A stretch of DNA of 15,083 nucleotides. Source: an uncultured Ruminococcus sp. GTDB taxonomy: Bacteria; Bacillota; Clostridia; Oscillospirales; Ruminococcaceae. The DNA lies in NCBI GenBank assembly GCA_937942105.1, contig CALDFS010000070.1, positions 1-15,083 on the forward strand, read 5' to 3'. The translations under genes and the position numbers were made by a program. The notes below the pieces were generated by a model. It was not told where the DNA came from. It worked only from the letters and a program-made list of their open reading frames with translations, and ran no database searches. Position 1 is the stretch's first letter, and each line of letters starts with the position of its first letter. This document shows positions 6,952-13,824 of the stretch, piece by piece.

Positions 6952-7995
6952 ATGGCAAAACGACTTAAGGATAACCGGGGCAGTGTTAAGCTGCTCCGCG
7001 TTGGCTTGCTGTGGGTAGTGCTGGCAGTCTTGATAGCTGTGCTTAGCATTGTCGCAATAAATATTGGCAGTGTGAAGTTTTCGGTGAATCAGATTTTCAC
7101 TTCCATTTTTGCGGATGCTGACAGCCTTACTTCCGCACAGAACGTCACAAAAACAATCGTGCTTAATCTGCGTCTGCCCCGCGTTGTGCTTGCAATACTT
7201 GTGGGAGCCTGTCTTTCGGCGGCGGGAGCGCTTTTGCAGGCGGTCATGCGAAATCCCTTGGCAGACCCCGGCTCTATAGGCGTATCTGCCGGAGCGGGAA
7301 CTGCGGCTATTACAGTCCTTCTGATTTTTCCTAACATGACTACCACGCTTCCGATATTCGCCTTTGTAGGCGCAGCGTTTGCATGTGTGCTGATTTATCT
7401 TTTAGCGTGGAGAGACGGCGTAAGCCCTGTCCGTATTATTTTGGCGGGCGTAGCAATTAATTCGGTATTAGGAGCGTATAACTCGCTTTTGCAGCTTATG
7501 AACAGCGATAACCTTACCGGCGTGCTTGCGTTTATGAACGGCAGTCTTGCCGGAATGTCATGGACGCACGTCGGAACCATTCTTTCCTATGCGGTAATAG
7601 GTCTTGTTATGTCGCTTTTGTGCATACGCCATGCCAACGCCTTGCAGCTCGGCGACGAGATGGCTAAAAATCTTGGTGTGCGCGTAAACGGTGCAAGAAT
7701 AGCACTTTCGGCGGTGTCCGCATTCTTAGCGGCGGCTACGGTTTCCGTCGTTGGAATGATAAGCTTTGTGGGACTTGTTGTCCCCCACATCTCACGAATG
7801 CTTGTCGGCTCGGATTACAAGGTCATGCTTCCAACCTCCATTCTTTTGGGAAGCGTGACCCTTCTGGTTGCGGACACCATCGGGCGCACCATTGTTCCCG
7901 GAATGGAGATTCCTGTGGGAATAGTGATGTCGGTCTGCGGCGGTCCATTCTTCCTCTATATGCTAAGAAAGAGAGGTAAATACAATGACGGTTGA
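6952..7995 (+). CDS. FecCD-family ABC importer permease (347 aa)
   Basis: This is the membrane subunit of a type II ABC importer (BtuC/FhuB/FecCD family), probably a homodimer because only one permease gene is present. Family motifs are clear: RLPRVVLAILVGACLSAAG from residue 74, RNPLADPGSIGVSAGAG (100-116), the coupling-helix segment LGDEMAKNLGVRV (233-245), GLVVPHISRMLVG (274-286), ADTIGRTI (307-314) and GGPFFLYML (330-338). Multiple hydrophobic segments span the length, with the first at about 17-38. It starts five bases after the lipoprotein stop, with AGGTGA upstream, and overlaps the ATPase gene by 11 bases. Siderophore, heme and cobalamin permeases all share this family, so substrate assignment would be guesswork. 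Confidence 0.95.
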   Translation: MAKRLKDNRGSVKLLRVGLLWVVLAVLIAVLSIVAINIGSVKFSVNQIFTSIFADADSLTSAQNVTKTIVLNLRLPRVVLAILVGACLSAAGALLQAVMRNPLADPGSIGVSAGAGTAAITVLLIFPNMTTTLPIFAFVGAAFACVLIYLLAWRDGVSPVRIILAGVAINSVLGAYNSLLQLMNSDNLTGVLAFMNGSLAGMSWTHVGTILSYAVIGLVMSLLCIRHANALQLGDEMAKNLGVRVNGARIALSAVSAFLAAATVSVVGMISFVGLVVPHISRMLVGSDYKVMLPTSILLGSVTLLVADTIGRTIVPGMEIPVGIVMSVCGGPFFLYMLRKRGKYNDG

Positions 7996-8785
7996 TACAG
8001 CGGTATCGCGCCTTGAAGGCTCATCATTACAGATAGGCTATGGCGACCATGTTATTGTTTCGGATATGGATGTTGACATCCGGAACGACCGCATTACTAC
8101 GATTATAGGACCTAACGGCTCGGGTAAATCCACTGTATTGAAAGCTATTACCCGGCTTATCCGATATCAGAAGGGAAGCGTTGTTCTCAACGGCAGGGAT
8201 ATATTGGATATGAAGCCAAAGGAGCTTGCAAGAACCATCGGCGTGCTTCCACAGGTACGCAGCGCTCCGGCTGATTTTCGGGTAAAGGAGCTTGTCAGCT
8301 ACGGACGTATGCCCCACCAGCGGCTTTTATCCGGGTTATCTGCCGAGGACGAGAGCATTATAAAATGGGCGATGGAGGCAACCGGCACATGGCAGTTCCG
8401 GGATAAATCCATCTTTGAAATATCCGGCGGCGAACGTCAGCGAGTGTGGATAGCCACTGTGCTGGCACAAAAGCCCGAAATTCTGTTTCTTGACGAGCCT
8501 ACAACCTATCTTGACATATCGCACCAGCTTGAAACCATGCAGTTAGTCAAGAAGCTCAACCGCGAAACCGGAATAGGCGTTGTGATGGTGCTTCACGACC
8601 TTTCTCAGGCGCTCGACGTCAGCGACCACATAATCGTCATCAAGGACGGGCGGAAGTATTCCGAGGGAACGCCCGAGGAGGTCATCACCCCAAAAATGAT
8701 GATGGACGTTTACAACGTAGACTGCGATATTATGCATATTCCCGGCAGGGAAAAGCCGATTATTGCATTCAAGCAGTTAGCATGA
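7985..8785 (+). CDS. ATPase of the iron-complex/cobalamin-type ABC importer (266 aa)
   Basis: This is the cytoplasmic ATPase of the FecE/FhuC/BtuD type that powers the adjacent permease. It has Walker A GPNGSGKST (42-50), Q-loop LPQ (88-90), signature SGGERQR (147-153), Walker B ILFLDE (166-171) and H-loop His204. The family-typical TTYLDISHQLE follows Walker B. The gene begins inside the permease gene with AGAGAGG upstream, and its stop overlaps a possible ATG of the next ORF. Length is normal. It completes a one-operon importer: binding protein, permease, ATPase. Confidence 0.96.
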   Translation: MTVDTAVSRLEGSSLQIGYGDHVIVSDMDVDIRNDRITTIIGPNGSGKSTVLKAITRLIRYQKGSVVLNGRDILDMKPKELARTIGVLPQVRSAPADFRVKELVSYGRMPHQRLLSGLSAEDESIIKWAMEATGTWQFRDKSIFEISGGERQRVWIATVLAQKPEILFLDEPTTYLDISHQLETMQLVKKLNRETGIGVVMVLHDLSQALDVSDHIIVIKDGRKYSEGTPEEVITPKMMMDVYNVDCDIMHIPGREKPIIAFKQLA

Positions 8786-8793
8786 TACATTTA

Positions 8794-8819
8794 GAGCGGG
8801 ATTATCCCGCTCGGCTTTT
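8794..8819 (+). terminator. Intercistronic GC hairpin between importer and component-1 genes
   Basis: GAGCGGGA (8794-8801) and TCCCGCTC (8805-8812) form a perfect 8-bp stem with a TTA loop, followed by GGCTTTT. The uridine run is short, so partial termination or an mRNA stability/processing hairpin is more likely than a full stop. It lies exactly in the only real gap after the first half of the operon. Confidence 0.5.
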
Positions 8820-8832
8820 AGAAAGGAATATT

Positions 8833-10170
8833 ATGGGACTTGACGGAAATAAAATGCTTCACAATATGAAGCGATTGAGCGAGGCAGTCAGCATGAAGCA
8901 GGTGAAGCCATTATCTTATGCGCTTTTTCCGGGCTATCACTGCCCTTTGATGGGCGCAATGCTGACTATCAAGGAAATCGACGATTCGGTTATGGTGGTT
9001 ATCGGACCGGATGAATGCGCATATTACACGCAGCTTGCAACCTCGGGCGGGAGCATGAAGGCACACGGCTGCCGGATTGTTTCGGTAGTTCTGAATCAGC
9101 ATGATGTTACCTTCGGCGCTCAGGAAAAGATGGACGAAGCCTTTTCCGAGTTGATGGAGGAATTCAGCCCGAAAATCGTCTTCCTTGTCACCACCTGCGT
9201 TGTAGAGGTTATAGGCGACGATATAGATGCTATGGCTATGGGATATGAAGAGAAATACGGGCTTCCGGTAATAGTTGTCCATGCGGAGAACTTCAAGACC
9301 GACGACCATCTGCCCGGCATCGAGCACACCCTCGACGGCAGTATCGAGGCTATGAAGCCTCAGACGGTCTGCGACAGGGTAAACGTCCTCGGCCTGCGGC
9401 TGGGCGATTTCACAAAGACTGAGGTATGCAGATATCTTAACGCGGCAGGAACCGAAATCGGGCTTATGCTCCCCGGAAAAAGCTCTGCCGAGCTGATAGA
9501 AAGTGCTCCATCGGCTAAATGCAATATAGTTGTGCATCCGGTGGGACTGCCGCTGGCAAGGCAAATGCAGGAGCGGTTCGGCACGCCGTATGTCGTGTTC
9601 GAGCGTTATTCCGACCCGGAGAGGATTTATCAGAGCTATAAAAAGCTTTTTGAGCTTCTGGAAAAACAGCCGCCCGCCGAGCTTGAAAGCCTTTATCAGG
9701 AAATGACCGATAAAACCAATCAGGCTAAAGCAGTTCTTTCGGGCAAGACGTATATAAGCGGCAACACTGCGCTTTGCAACTACGAGCTTCACAGCTTTTT
9801 GGCAGAGCGTCTTGACGTGAAGCCCTTGCTTTTGCAGATTGCCGACCTTGACGAAGACAGCGCAGGCTTCCGCAAAAACCTGCTGAAATACTGTGACCCT
9901 TATGTGACCCGTTCGGCAAATCTGGGCGCGATTGGGTATCTGTATCCAATTCTGAATCCCGATTTCAACGTAGGAGCGGGCAATACGGTGCAGCTTCGCA
10001 GGCTGGGTATTGCGTCAGTCCGAATGATGAATGCCTACAACACCCTCGGATTTGAGGTGTGCGGAATGGTGATTGACGCTTTTCTTCATGCAAATACGGA
10101 ATCGAAGCTGATGAAAAGCGGTATACCCATGGAGATGATGAATATGATGAAAGGTGGTGTCGGCAGATGA
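8833..10170 (+). CDS. Nitrogenase component-1-like subunit, cysteine-complete (NifD/BchN/CfbD-like, 445 aa)
   Basis: This is a member of the nitrogenase component 1 oxidoreductase family (NifD/NifK/NifE/NifN/BchN/BchB/CfbD), the catalytic partner of the Fe protein. Three cysteines sit at P-cluster-type positions: Cys37 (FPGYHCP), Cys62 (GPDEC) and Cys122 (TTCVVEVIGDD). By eye, the NifD cofactor-ligand cysteine position (the LVHCYRS region of NifD) corresponds to a valine in NIVVHPVGLPLAR, so a FeMo-co-like ligand set is unlikely. The C-terminus is methionine-rich (PMEMMNMMKGG). I start at ATG 8833, which has AAAGGA upstream; an alternative ATG at 8782 overlaps the ATPase stop but has no ribosome site, and the hairpin 8794-8812 would fall inside that coding region. 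It overlaps the next gene as ATGA, as expected for stoichiometric partners. Confidence 0.92.
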   Translation: MGLDGNKMLHNMKRLSEAVSMKQVKPLSYALFPGYHCPLMGAMLTIKEIDDSVMVVIGPDECAYYTQLATSGGSMKAHGCRIVSVVLNQHDVTFGAQEKMDEAFSELMEEFSPKIVFLVTTCVVEVIGDDIDAMAMGYEEKYGLPVIVVHAENFKTDDHLPGIEHTLDGSIEAMKPQTVCDRVNVLGLRLGDFTKTEVCRYLNAAGTEIGLMLPGKSSAELIESAPSAKCNIVVHPVGLPLARQMQERFGTPYVVFERYSDPERIYQSYKKLFELLEKQPPAELESLYQEMTDKTNQAKAVLSGKTYISGNTALCNYELHSFLAERLDVKPLLLQIADLDEDSAGFRKNLLKYCDPYVTRSANLGAIGYLYPILNPDFNVGAGNTVQLRRLGIASVRMMNAYNTLGFEVCGMVIDAFLHANTESKLMKSGIPMEMMNMMKGGVGR

Positions 10171-11402
10171 GCCTTTGCAGATATTATCCCGCGCCGTCCG
10201 ACAGGATGGCTATAATATGGTCGCTGATGCCGATAGGAAACGCAGTCGTGCTTGAATACGGTCCTGCGGGTACAACTCATTTCGGAGGAGGGCTGTATTC
10301 CAGCCTTGGGCTTGAGCTGGGACGCTCGCTTTTCACAACTCACATCAGCGAGGATGACGTTGTAATGGGGGACGTTTCGCGCCTTGAAAACGCAATTCTC
10401 GAAATCGACGAGGCATATCATCCCGAGATAATATTCGTGGTTGCAGCGGCTGTTATCGCCGTTATCGGAACGGATATTGCGGGCGTCTGCCATTATATGC
10501 AGGAAAAAGTGAACGCCCGGCTTATCTCCTTTGAGGAGGGCGGATTCCGCGGAGATTATACCTATGGTCTGCGCTCGGTTTACCGTATGCTCGCCCGCGA
10601 AATCGCAAAGCCCTGCGATAAAAAGCCGAAGACCTACAATATCCTCGGCGCTTCGGCAGGCTCGTTCAGAATCCGCAGTGACGTATGGGAAATACAGAAC
10701 CTGATGCGTGAAGCCTTCGGATATGAATGCGGCTGCGTGATGGGGCTTGAATGCGACATCAGTGAACTGCGGGATATGGGCGGTGCTGAAATCAATCTCG
10801 TTCTGAGAACTGAGGCAGTGGAAGCCGCTGAAATTCTGAAAGAAAAATGCGGTACACCGTATGTATATGATTTGCCCTACAGCTACAGCGGTACATTGGA
10901 TTGGCTGGGTAAGATATCCGAAACAATCGGATGCGAAATCAATCCGAAGCTTGTTGCCCGTCTTAAGGAAAAGATACGCCGCCTTTCACCGATGGGCGGT
11001 CCTATGGGAATGGGGATGATGGGTGCTGTAAAGCGGAAAGCATCCCTGCAGGGTGATTACGATACCCTGCTTGGCTTCCGCCGCGCTCTTGAAGAGCTGA
11101 ATATTGATGTTGAAAATGCCGTATGCAGTCATTCGCTCAGGGCAATTGATAATCCCGATGAGTGCATACGCTTTATCCCCAAGGAAAAGGAGCGCATTGA
11201 GCTTTGGAAATCCATATCGGGGCAGTGGTGCCTCGGCAGTGACGAAATGGGACTTTTCTGCAAGGAGAAAGACTATTTTACGTTGATAAGCGCGCCGTTT
11301 AATTCAAAGCTTCAGCGGGCTGCGCATATGCCGTTTATGGGTGAGAAGGGAATGGATTATCTGGTTGAATTGAAGGGCGAGGTTGAGGATTGGTTTGAGT
11401 GA
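10167..11402 (+). CDS. Nitrogenase component-1-like subunit, cysteine-depleted partner (NifK/BchB-like, 411 aa)
   Basis: This is a second, diverged component-1 family subunit, the likely partner of the upstream protein in a heterotetramer. The fold signatures align by eye: YGPAGTTHF (31-39) with GPDEC of the partner, and FVVAAAVIAVIGTDI (90-104) with FLVTTCVVEVIGDDI. At the three P-cluster positions it has Asp12 or Ser11, Thr36 and Ala95 instead of cysteine. This recalls protochlorophyllide reductase, where three BchN cysteines and one BchB aspartate hold a [4Fe-4S] cluster, although Thr rather than Asp is at the matching site here. Other features are a CxC at 188-190, further cysteines in the C-terminal half, and a glycine-methionine stretch GGPMGMGMMG (277-286). 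Its ATG overlaps the stop of the partner gene, with AAAGGTGGTG upstream. It ends the operon. Confidence 0.88.
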   Translation: MSLCRYYPAPSDRMAIIWSLMPIGNAVVLEYGPAGTTHFGGGLYSSLGLELGRSLFTTHISEDDVVMGDVSRLENAILEIDEAYHPEIIFVVAAAVIAVIGTDIAGVCHYMQEKVNARLISFEEGGFRGDYTYGLRSVYRMLAREIAKPCDKKPKTYNILGASAGSFRIRSDVWEIQNLMREAFGYECGCVMGLECDISELRDMGGAEINLVLRTEAVEAAEILKEKCGTPYVYDLPYSYSGTLDWLGKISETIGCEINPKLVARLKEKIRRLSPMGGPMGMGMMGAVKRKASLQGDYDTLLGFRRALEELNIDVENAVCSHSLRAIDNPDECIRFIPKEKERIELWKSISGQWCLGSDEMGLFCKEKDYFTLISAPFNSKLQRAAHMPFMGEKGMDYLVELKGEVEDWFE

Positions 11403-11462
11403 AAGCCGTATAATAAATTCATAGATTCAAAAACTTAGAAAAATGCCTGCAATAACGTAAAA

Positions 11463-11500
11463 ATAATAAGCACCCGCTAATCTTAAACCAGCAGGGATTT
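11463..11500. repeat. Short 3'-flank motif, copy 1
   Basis: AAATAATAAGCACCCGCT starts within 11461-11478 and recurs with two changes at 14935-14952, both times in the flank after the last gene of a plus-strand unit. The bases after it (CCCGCT ... AGCAGGG) can form a small bulged hairpin. It may be part of a terminator or a dispersed intergenic repeat. Confidence 0.35.
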
Positions 11501-11535
11501 AACCAATATCTTTTCTGAGCAGAATCTTGATGAAC

Positions 11536-11580
11536 GAGTGGTTGTTGCGAAAACTGTAGCAACCACTCAGCTTTATATTA
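11536..11580 (+). terminator. Hairpin downstream of the nitrogenase-like operon
   Basis: GAGTGGTTG (11536-11544) and CAACCACTC (11560-11568) form a 9-bp stem with a 15-nt loop, followed by an AT-rich tail without a clean U-run. It is probably part of the 3' end structure of the operon. Confidence 0.45.
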
Positions 11581-11591
11581 TATCAGAAGGA

Positions 11592-11614
11592 CCTCTCTGC
11601 GTGAGAGGCTCTTT
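11592..11614 (+). terminator. Candidate intrinsic terminator of the nitrogenase-like operon
   Basis: CCTCTC (11592-11597), loop TGCGT, and GAGAGG (11603-11608) are followed by CTCTTTT. The stem-loop and T-rich tail fit a rho-independent terminator on the plus strand, 190 bases after the last operon gene. Confidence 0.6.
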
Positions 11615-11664
11615 TGTAAAATTTGCACAGGTTGTATCGAAAGCTACATAATATATCCGGGCAG

Positions 11665-12774
11665 TCAAACAGCCCTAAGTCGTTTGTGGTACAGCCTATA
11701 CTCGTTTGTGACCGCAGGCTCTTCTCCGCCCCACTTTTCAATATCATAAGCAAGGTCTAAGAAGTAGGACAGCCCAAGCTCCTGAATTCCTATATCCCCG
11801 ATATTCGTCACCCAGATCTGGCGCACGCCGTATTCGTATGCCATTGTCATCTGCTCCCACACCTTGGGCAGATAGGTCGAGCCTATCCACTGGTAGGAGT
11901 GAGGACCGCCGCGCATACCCATGGTTATAACGTTTTCAAAGCCGCTGTTTCTTATAAGACCATCCCGCCAGAATTCGGTTATGCCTTCGGGATTGGCAAG
12001 ATAGCTCCAAGCGTCGCCATATTTGGAACCTGCGCCGCGCACCTTGCCGTATTCGTTTCCGCTGCGGCAGCATGGCTCGTGGTGGGAGGTAGACATAACA
12101 ACACCCATTTCGTCGGCAAGCTCTGCACTTGCAAGACCGGGACCGTCCAGACTGAAATCCGAGCCCCACATCGCCGGCCACAGGTAGTTGCCTTTAAGCC
12201 TTAAAAGCAGCTCGAAGACGGCTTCATAGCATTTTGCATTGATGCCGCCGAAGCGATTGTTCGCCCAGTTTCCGAACGCAGGCCATTCGTCATTGATGAA
12301 AAATCCTCTGTATTTTACGGATGGCTCTTTAGAAACAGAATCTATGCCGTCAAGCAGGATTTCATCGCGCTTTTGCGGGTATACATGATTCCAGTTCACA
12401 AGCGGCGATACTCCCATAAGCTCGGAAAGGCGGTAAAGACCGTATATCGTTCCGCGCTTGTCGCTTCCTGCAATAACTATTGCAGACTTGATGCCGGGAA
12501 GCGGCTTCTCAACTATGCTGATTGAGTAAACCTCCCACTTGCCGGAGATATCCGAAAGGGATATTTTCCCCTCCGCCGAGAGGCTTTCAAGGATATCGCT
12601 GTGACCCACAGTGCCGTAAATCACGGCGGTTTGGGCGTCTCCCGAAAATTCGGAGATGGGTGAGCCGAAGATAAGCTCCATATCCTTCATGACGTTTTTT
12701 GCCGCGATTACAACGCCGGAAAGAGCAGCTTCCTCGCGGTAGAATACCGTGCTTTTTGATAGCTTTATTGACAT
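11665..12774 (-). pseudogene. Truncated GH115-family glycosidase (N-terminal part, 369 aa)
   Basis: The sequence matches the N-terminal half of glycoside hydrolase family 115, which includes xylan alpha-glucuronidases. Recognisable segments are KYRGFFINDEWPAFGNWA, FELLLRLKGNYLWPAMWGSD, ADEMGVVMSTSHHEP, ITMGMRGG and QIWVTNIGDIGIQELGLSYFLDLAYD. Full-length family members are usually about 800-1,000 residues, but here the reading frame ends just after the DLAYDIEKWG region with an unrelated tail, and I see no continuation in the downstream 260 bases. There is no signal peptide, so the ancestor was probably cytoplasmic. I start at ATG 12774 because AAAGGA lies nine bases before it; the upstream ATG (12783) overlaps that ribosome site. 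The remaining frame is intact, so the break looks recent or the product is a shortened protein. Activity is doubtful. Confidence 0.82.
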
Positions 12775-12822
12775 AATAATCATCCTTTATAATTTTGGCA
12801 GGGCAGCTTAATGTTCGGTATA

Positions 12823-12851
12823 ATGATACTATAAGCTCCCCGAAATGTCTA
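12823..12851 (-). promoter_or_regulatory. Candidate promoter of the GH115 remnant
   Basis: On the minus strand TAGACA (12846-12851) and TATCAT (12823-12828) are separated by 17 nt, about 50 bases before the chosen start codon. Each hexamer has one mismatch to consensus. Confidence 0.5.
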
Positions 12852-13006
12852 TATGTGCGCCATAGCTTTTAAATATTATTCTATATTTTTTGTGGGATGC
12901 TTGACGTACATAGGAAAAGCAAATTCATGTATGCAAAGCAATGAGCGGATATCGGATAAACGTGGGATTTTTCAGTAAAAAATCATGGATATGTATAAAA
13001 GCGATA

Positions 13007-13035
13007 TTGAAAAATCTCAAAAAATGTGTTATGCT
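13007..13035 (+). promoter_or_regulatory. Candidate promoter of the HD gene and mnmA
   Basis: TTGAAA (13007-13012) and TATGCT (13030-13035) are 17 nt apart. It would give a leader of about 150 nt before the HD-protein ATG. Confidence 0.5.
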
Positions 13036-13194
13036 ATATAAATACTAATTTATGCCTAAAGCGGCATCAGGCTTGATTATTTGCCGAAAGACCGTGTGGA
13101 TTGCTTTTGGGCGGATTTTGTACTCAATTTTATTGCCATATGGTTTGTTCACTTTTTGCCTGAGATAAGTAAAAAATTCGGGAGGAGACAATCG

Positions 13195-13752
13195 ATGATT
13201 CCAACAAGGGAAGAAGCTTTAGCGCTTCTGAAAGAATATAACTCTGAGCCTTTTCACATAAAACACGCTCTTACGGTGGAGGGCGTTATGCGTTATTTTG
13301 CAAAGGAACTCGGATATTCGAACGAGGAAGAATTCTGGGGCATAGTAGGGCTTCTTCATGACCTTGATTTTGAAAAATACCCTGAACAGCATTGTATTAA
13401 GGAGCAGGAGCTTATGCGAGAGCGCGGCTTTGACGAGAGCATTATTCACGCAACAGCCAGCCATGGCTATGCCCTGACAGTTGATGTGAAGCCGGAACAC
13501 GAAATGGAAAAGGTTCTGTATGCCGTTGACGAGCTTACAGGGCTTATAGGCGCAGTTGCCATTATGCGCCCCTCGAAAAGCGTTTCAGATCTGGAGCTTA
13601 AATCAGTAAAGAAAAAATATAAAAATTTGAATTTTGCCGCAGGCTGTTCAAGAGAGGTTATTGAACGGGGCGCCGATATGCTTGGCTGGGATTTGGACGG
13701 GCTTATTTCCAAAACGATTCTTGCCATGAGAACTGTTGATGCGGTGGATTAA
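13195..13752 (+). CDS. HD-domain metal-dependent hydrolase-like protein (185 aa)
   Basis: This is a small cytoplasmic protein of the HD superfamily, which binds one or two divalent metals and usually hydrolyses phosphate esters of nucleotides. The metal-ligand pattern is visible: His24 (HALTVE), His55-Asp56 in GLLHDLDFE, His85/His90 in HATASHGY, and Asp112 in AVDELTG. The substrate is unknown. Length is normal for the stand-alone HDIG-type proteins of clostridia. The ATG at 13195 has GGAGGAGA upstream, whereas the longer frame back to 13081 lacks a start signal. It lies 72 bases before mnmA on the same strand with no terminator between, so co-transcription is likely. Confidence 0.88.
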   Translation: MIPTREEALALLKEYNSEPFHIKHALTVEGVMRYFAKELGYSNEEEFWGIVGLLHDLDFEKYPEQHCIKEQELMRERGFDESIIHATASHGYALTVDVKPEHEMEKVLYAVDELTGLIGAVAIMRPSKSVSDLELKSVKKKYKNLNFAAGCSREVIERGADMLGWDLDGLISKTILAMRTVDAVD

Positions 13753-13824
13753 GGCGCGAAAATCGAAAATAACCGCGCACATCTGCCGAATCGTGAAATC
13801 TGCGGCTGCTATAGTGGAGAAAAT

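Larger units (their letters stand above)
12784..13194. other. Intergenic region with two divergent promoter candidates
   Basis: These 411 bases separate the leftward GH115 remnant from the rightward HD gene. Apart from the two promoters listed separately I see no gene, tRNA or recognised riboswitch. An in-frame extension of the HD gene back to a TTG at 13081 has no ribosome site and reads like untranslated leader. The leader from about 13042 to 13194 is roughly 150 nt and could fold, for example TGCC/GGCA near 13054-13066, but I cannot assign a class. Confidence 0.6.

Noticed and set aside
8782..8832. Upstream ATG for component-1 subunit A overlapping the ATPase stop
   Set aside because: No ribosome site precedes it, the extra 17 codons encode the hairpin region, and ATG 8833 has AAAGGA upstream. 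It remains a weaker alternative.
8911..9792. 293-codon open frame on the minus strand
   Set aside because: It lies wholly inside the component-1 subunit A gene, has no family features, and is the antisense shadow of a well-supported gene.
5098..11402. A true nitrogen-fixing nif operon
   Set aside because: The component-1 subunits are diverged, one lacks all P-cluster cysteines, the cofactor cysteine appears absent, and no nifB/E/N genes are present.
13081..13194. N-terminal extension of the HD protein
   Set aside because: It begins at TTG without a ribosome site, while GGAGGAGA precedes the ATG at 13195.
13036..13194. Riboswitch in the HD-gene leader
   Set aside because: The leader is long enough, but I could not match conserved elements of any known class.
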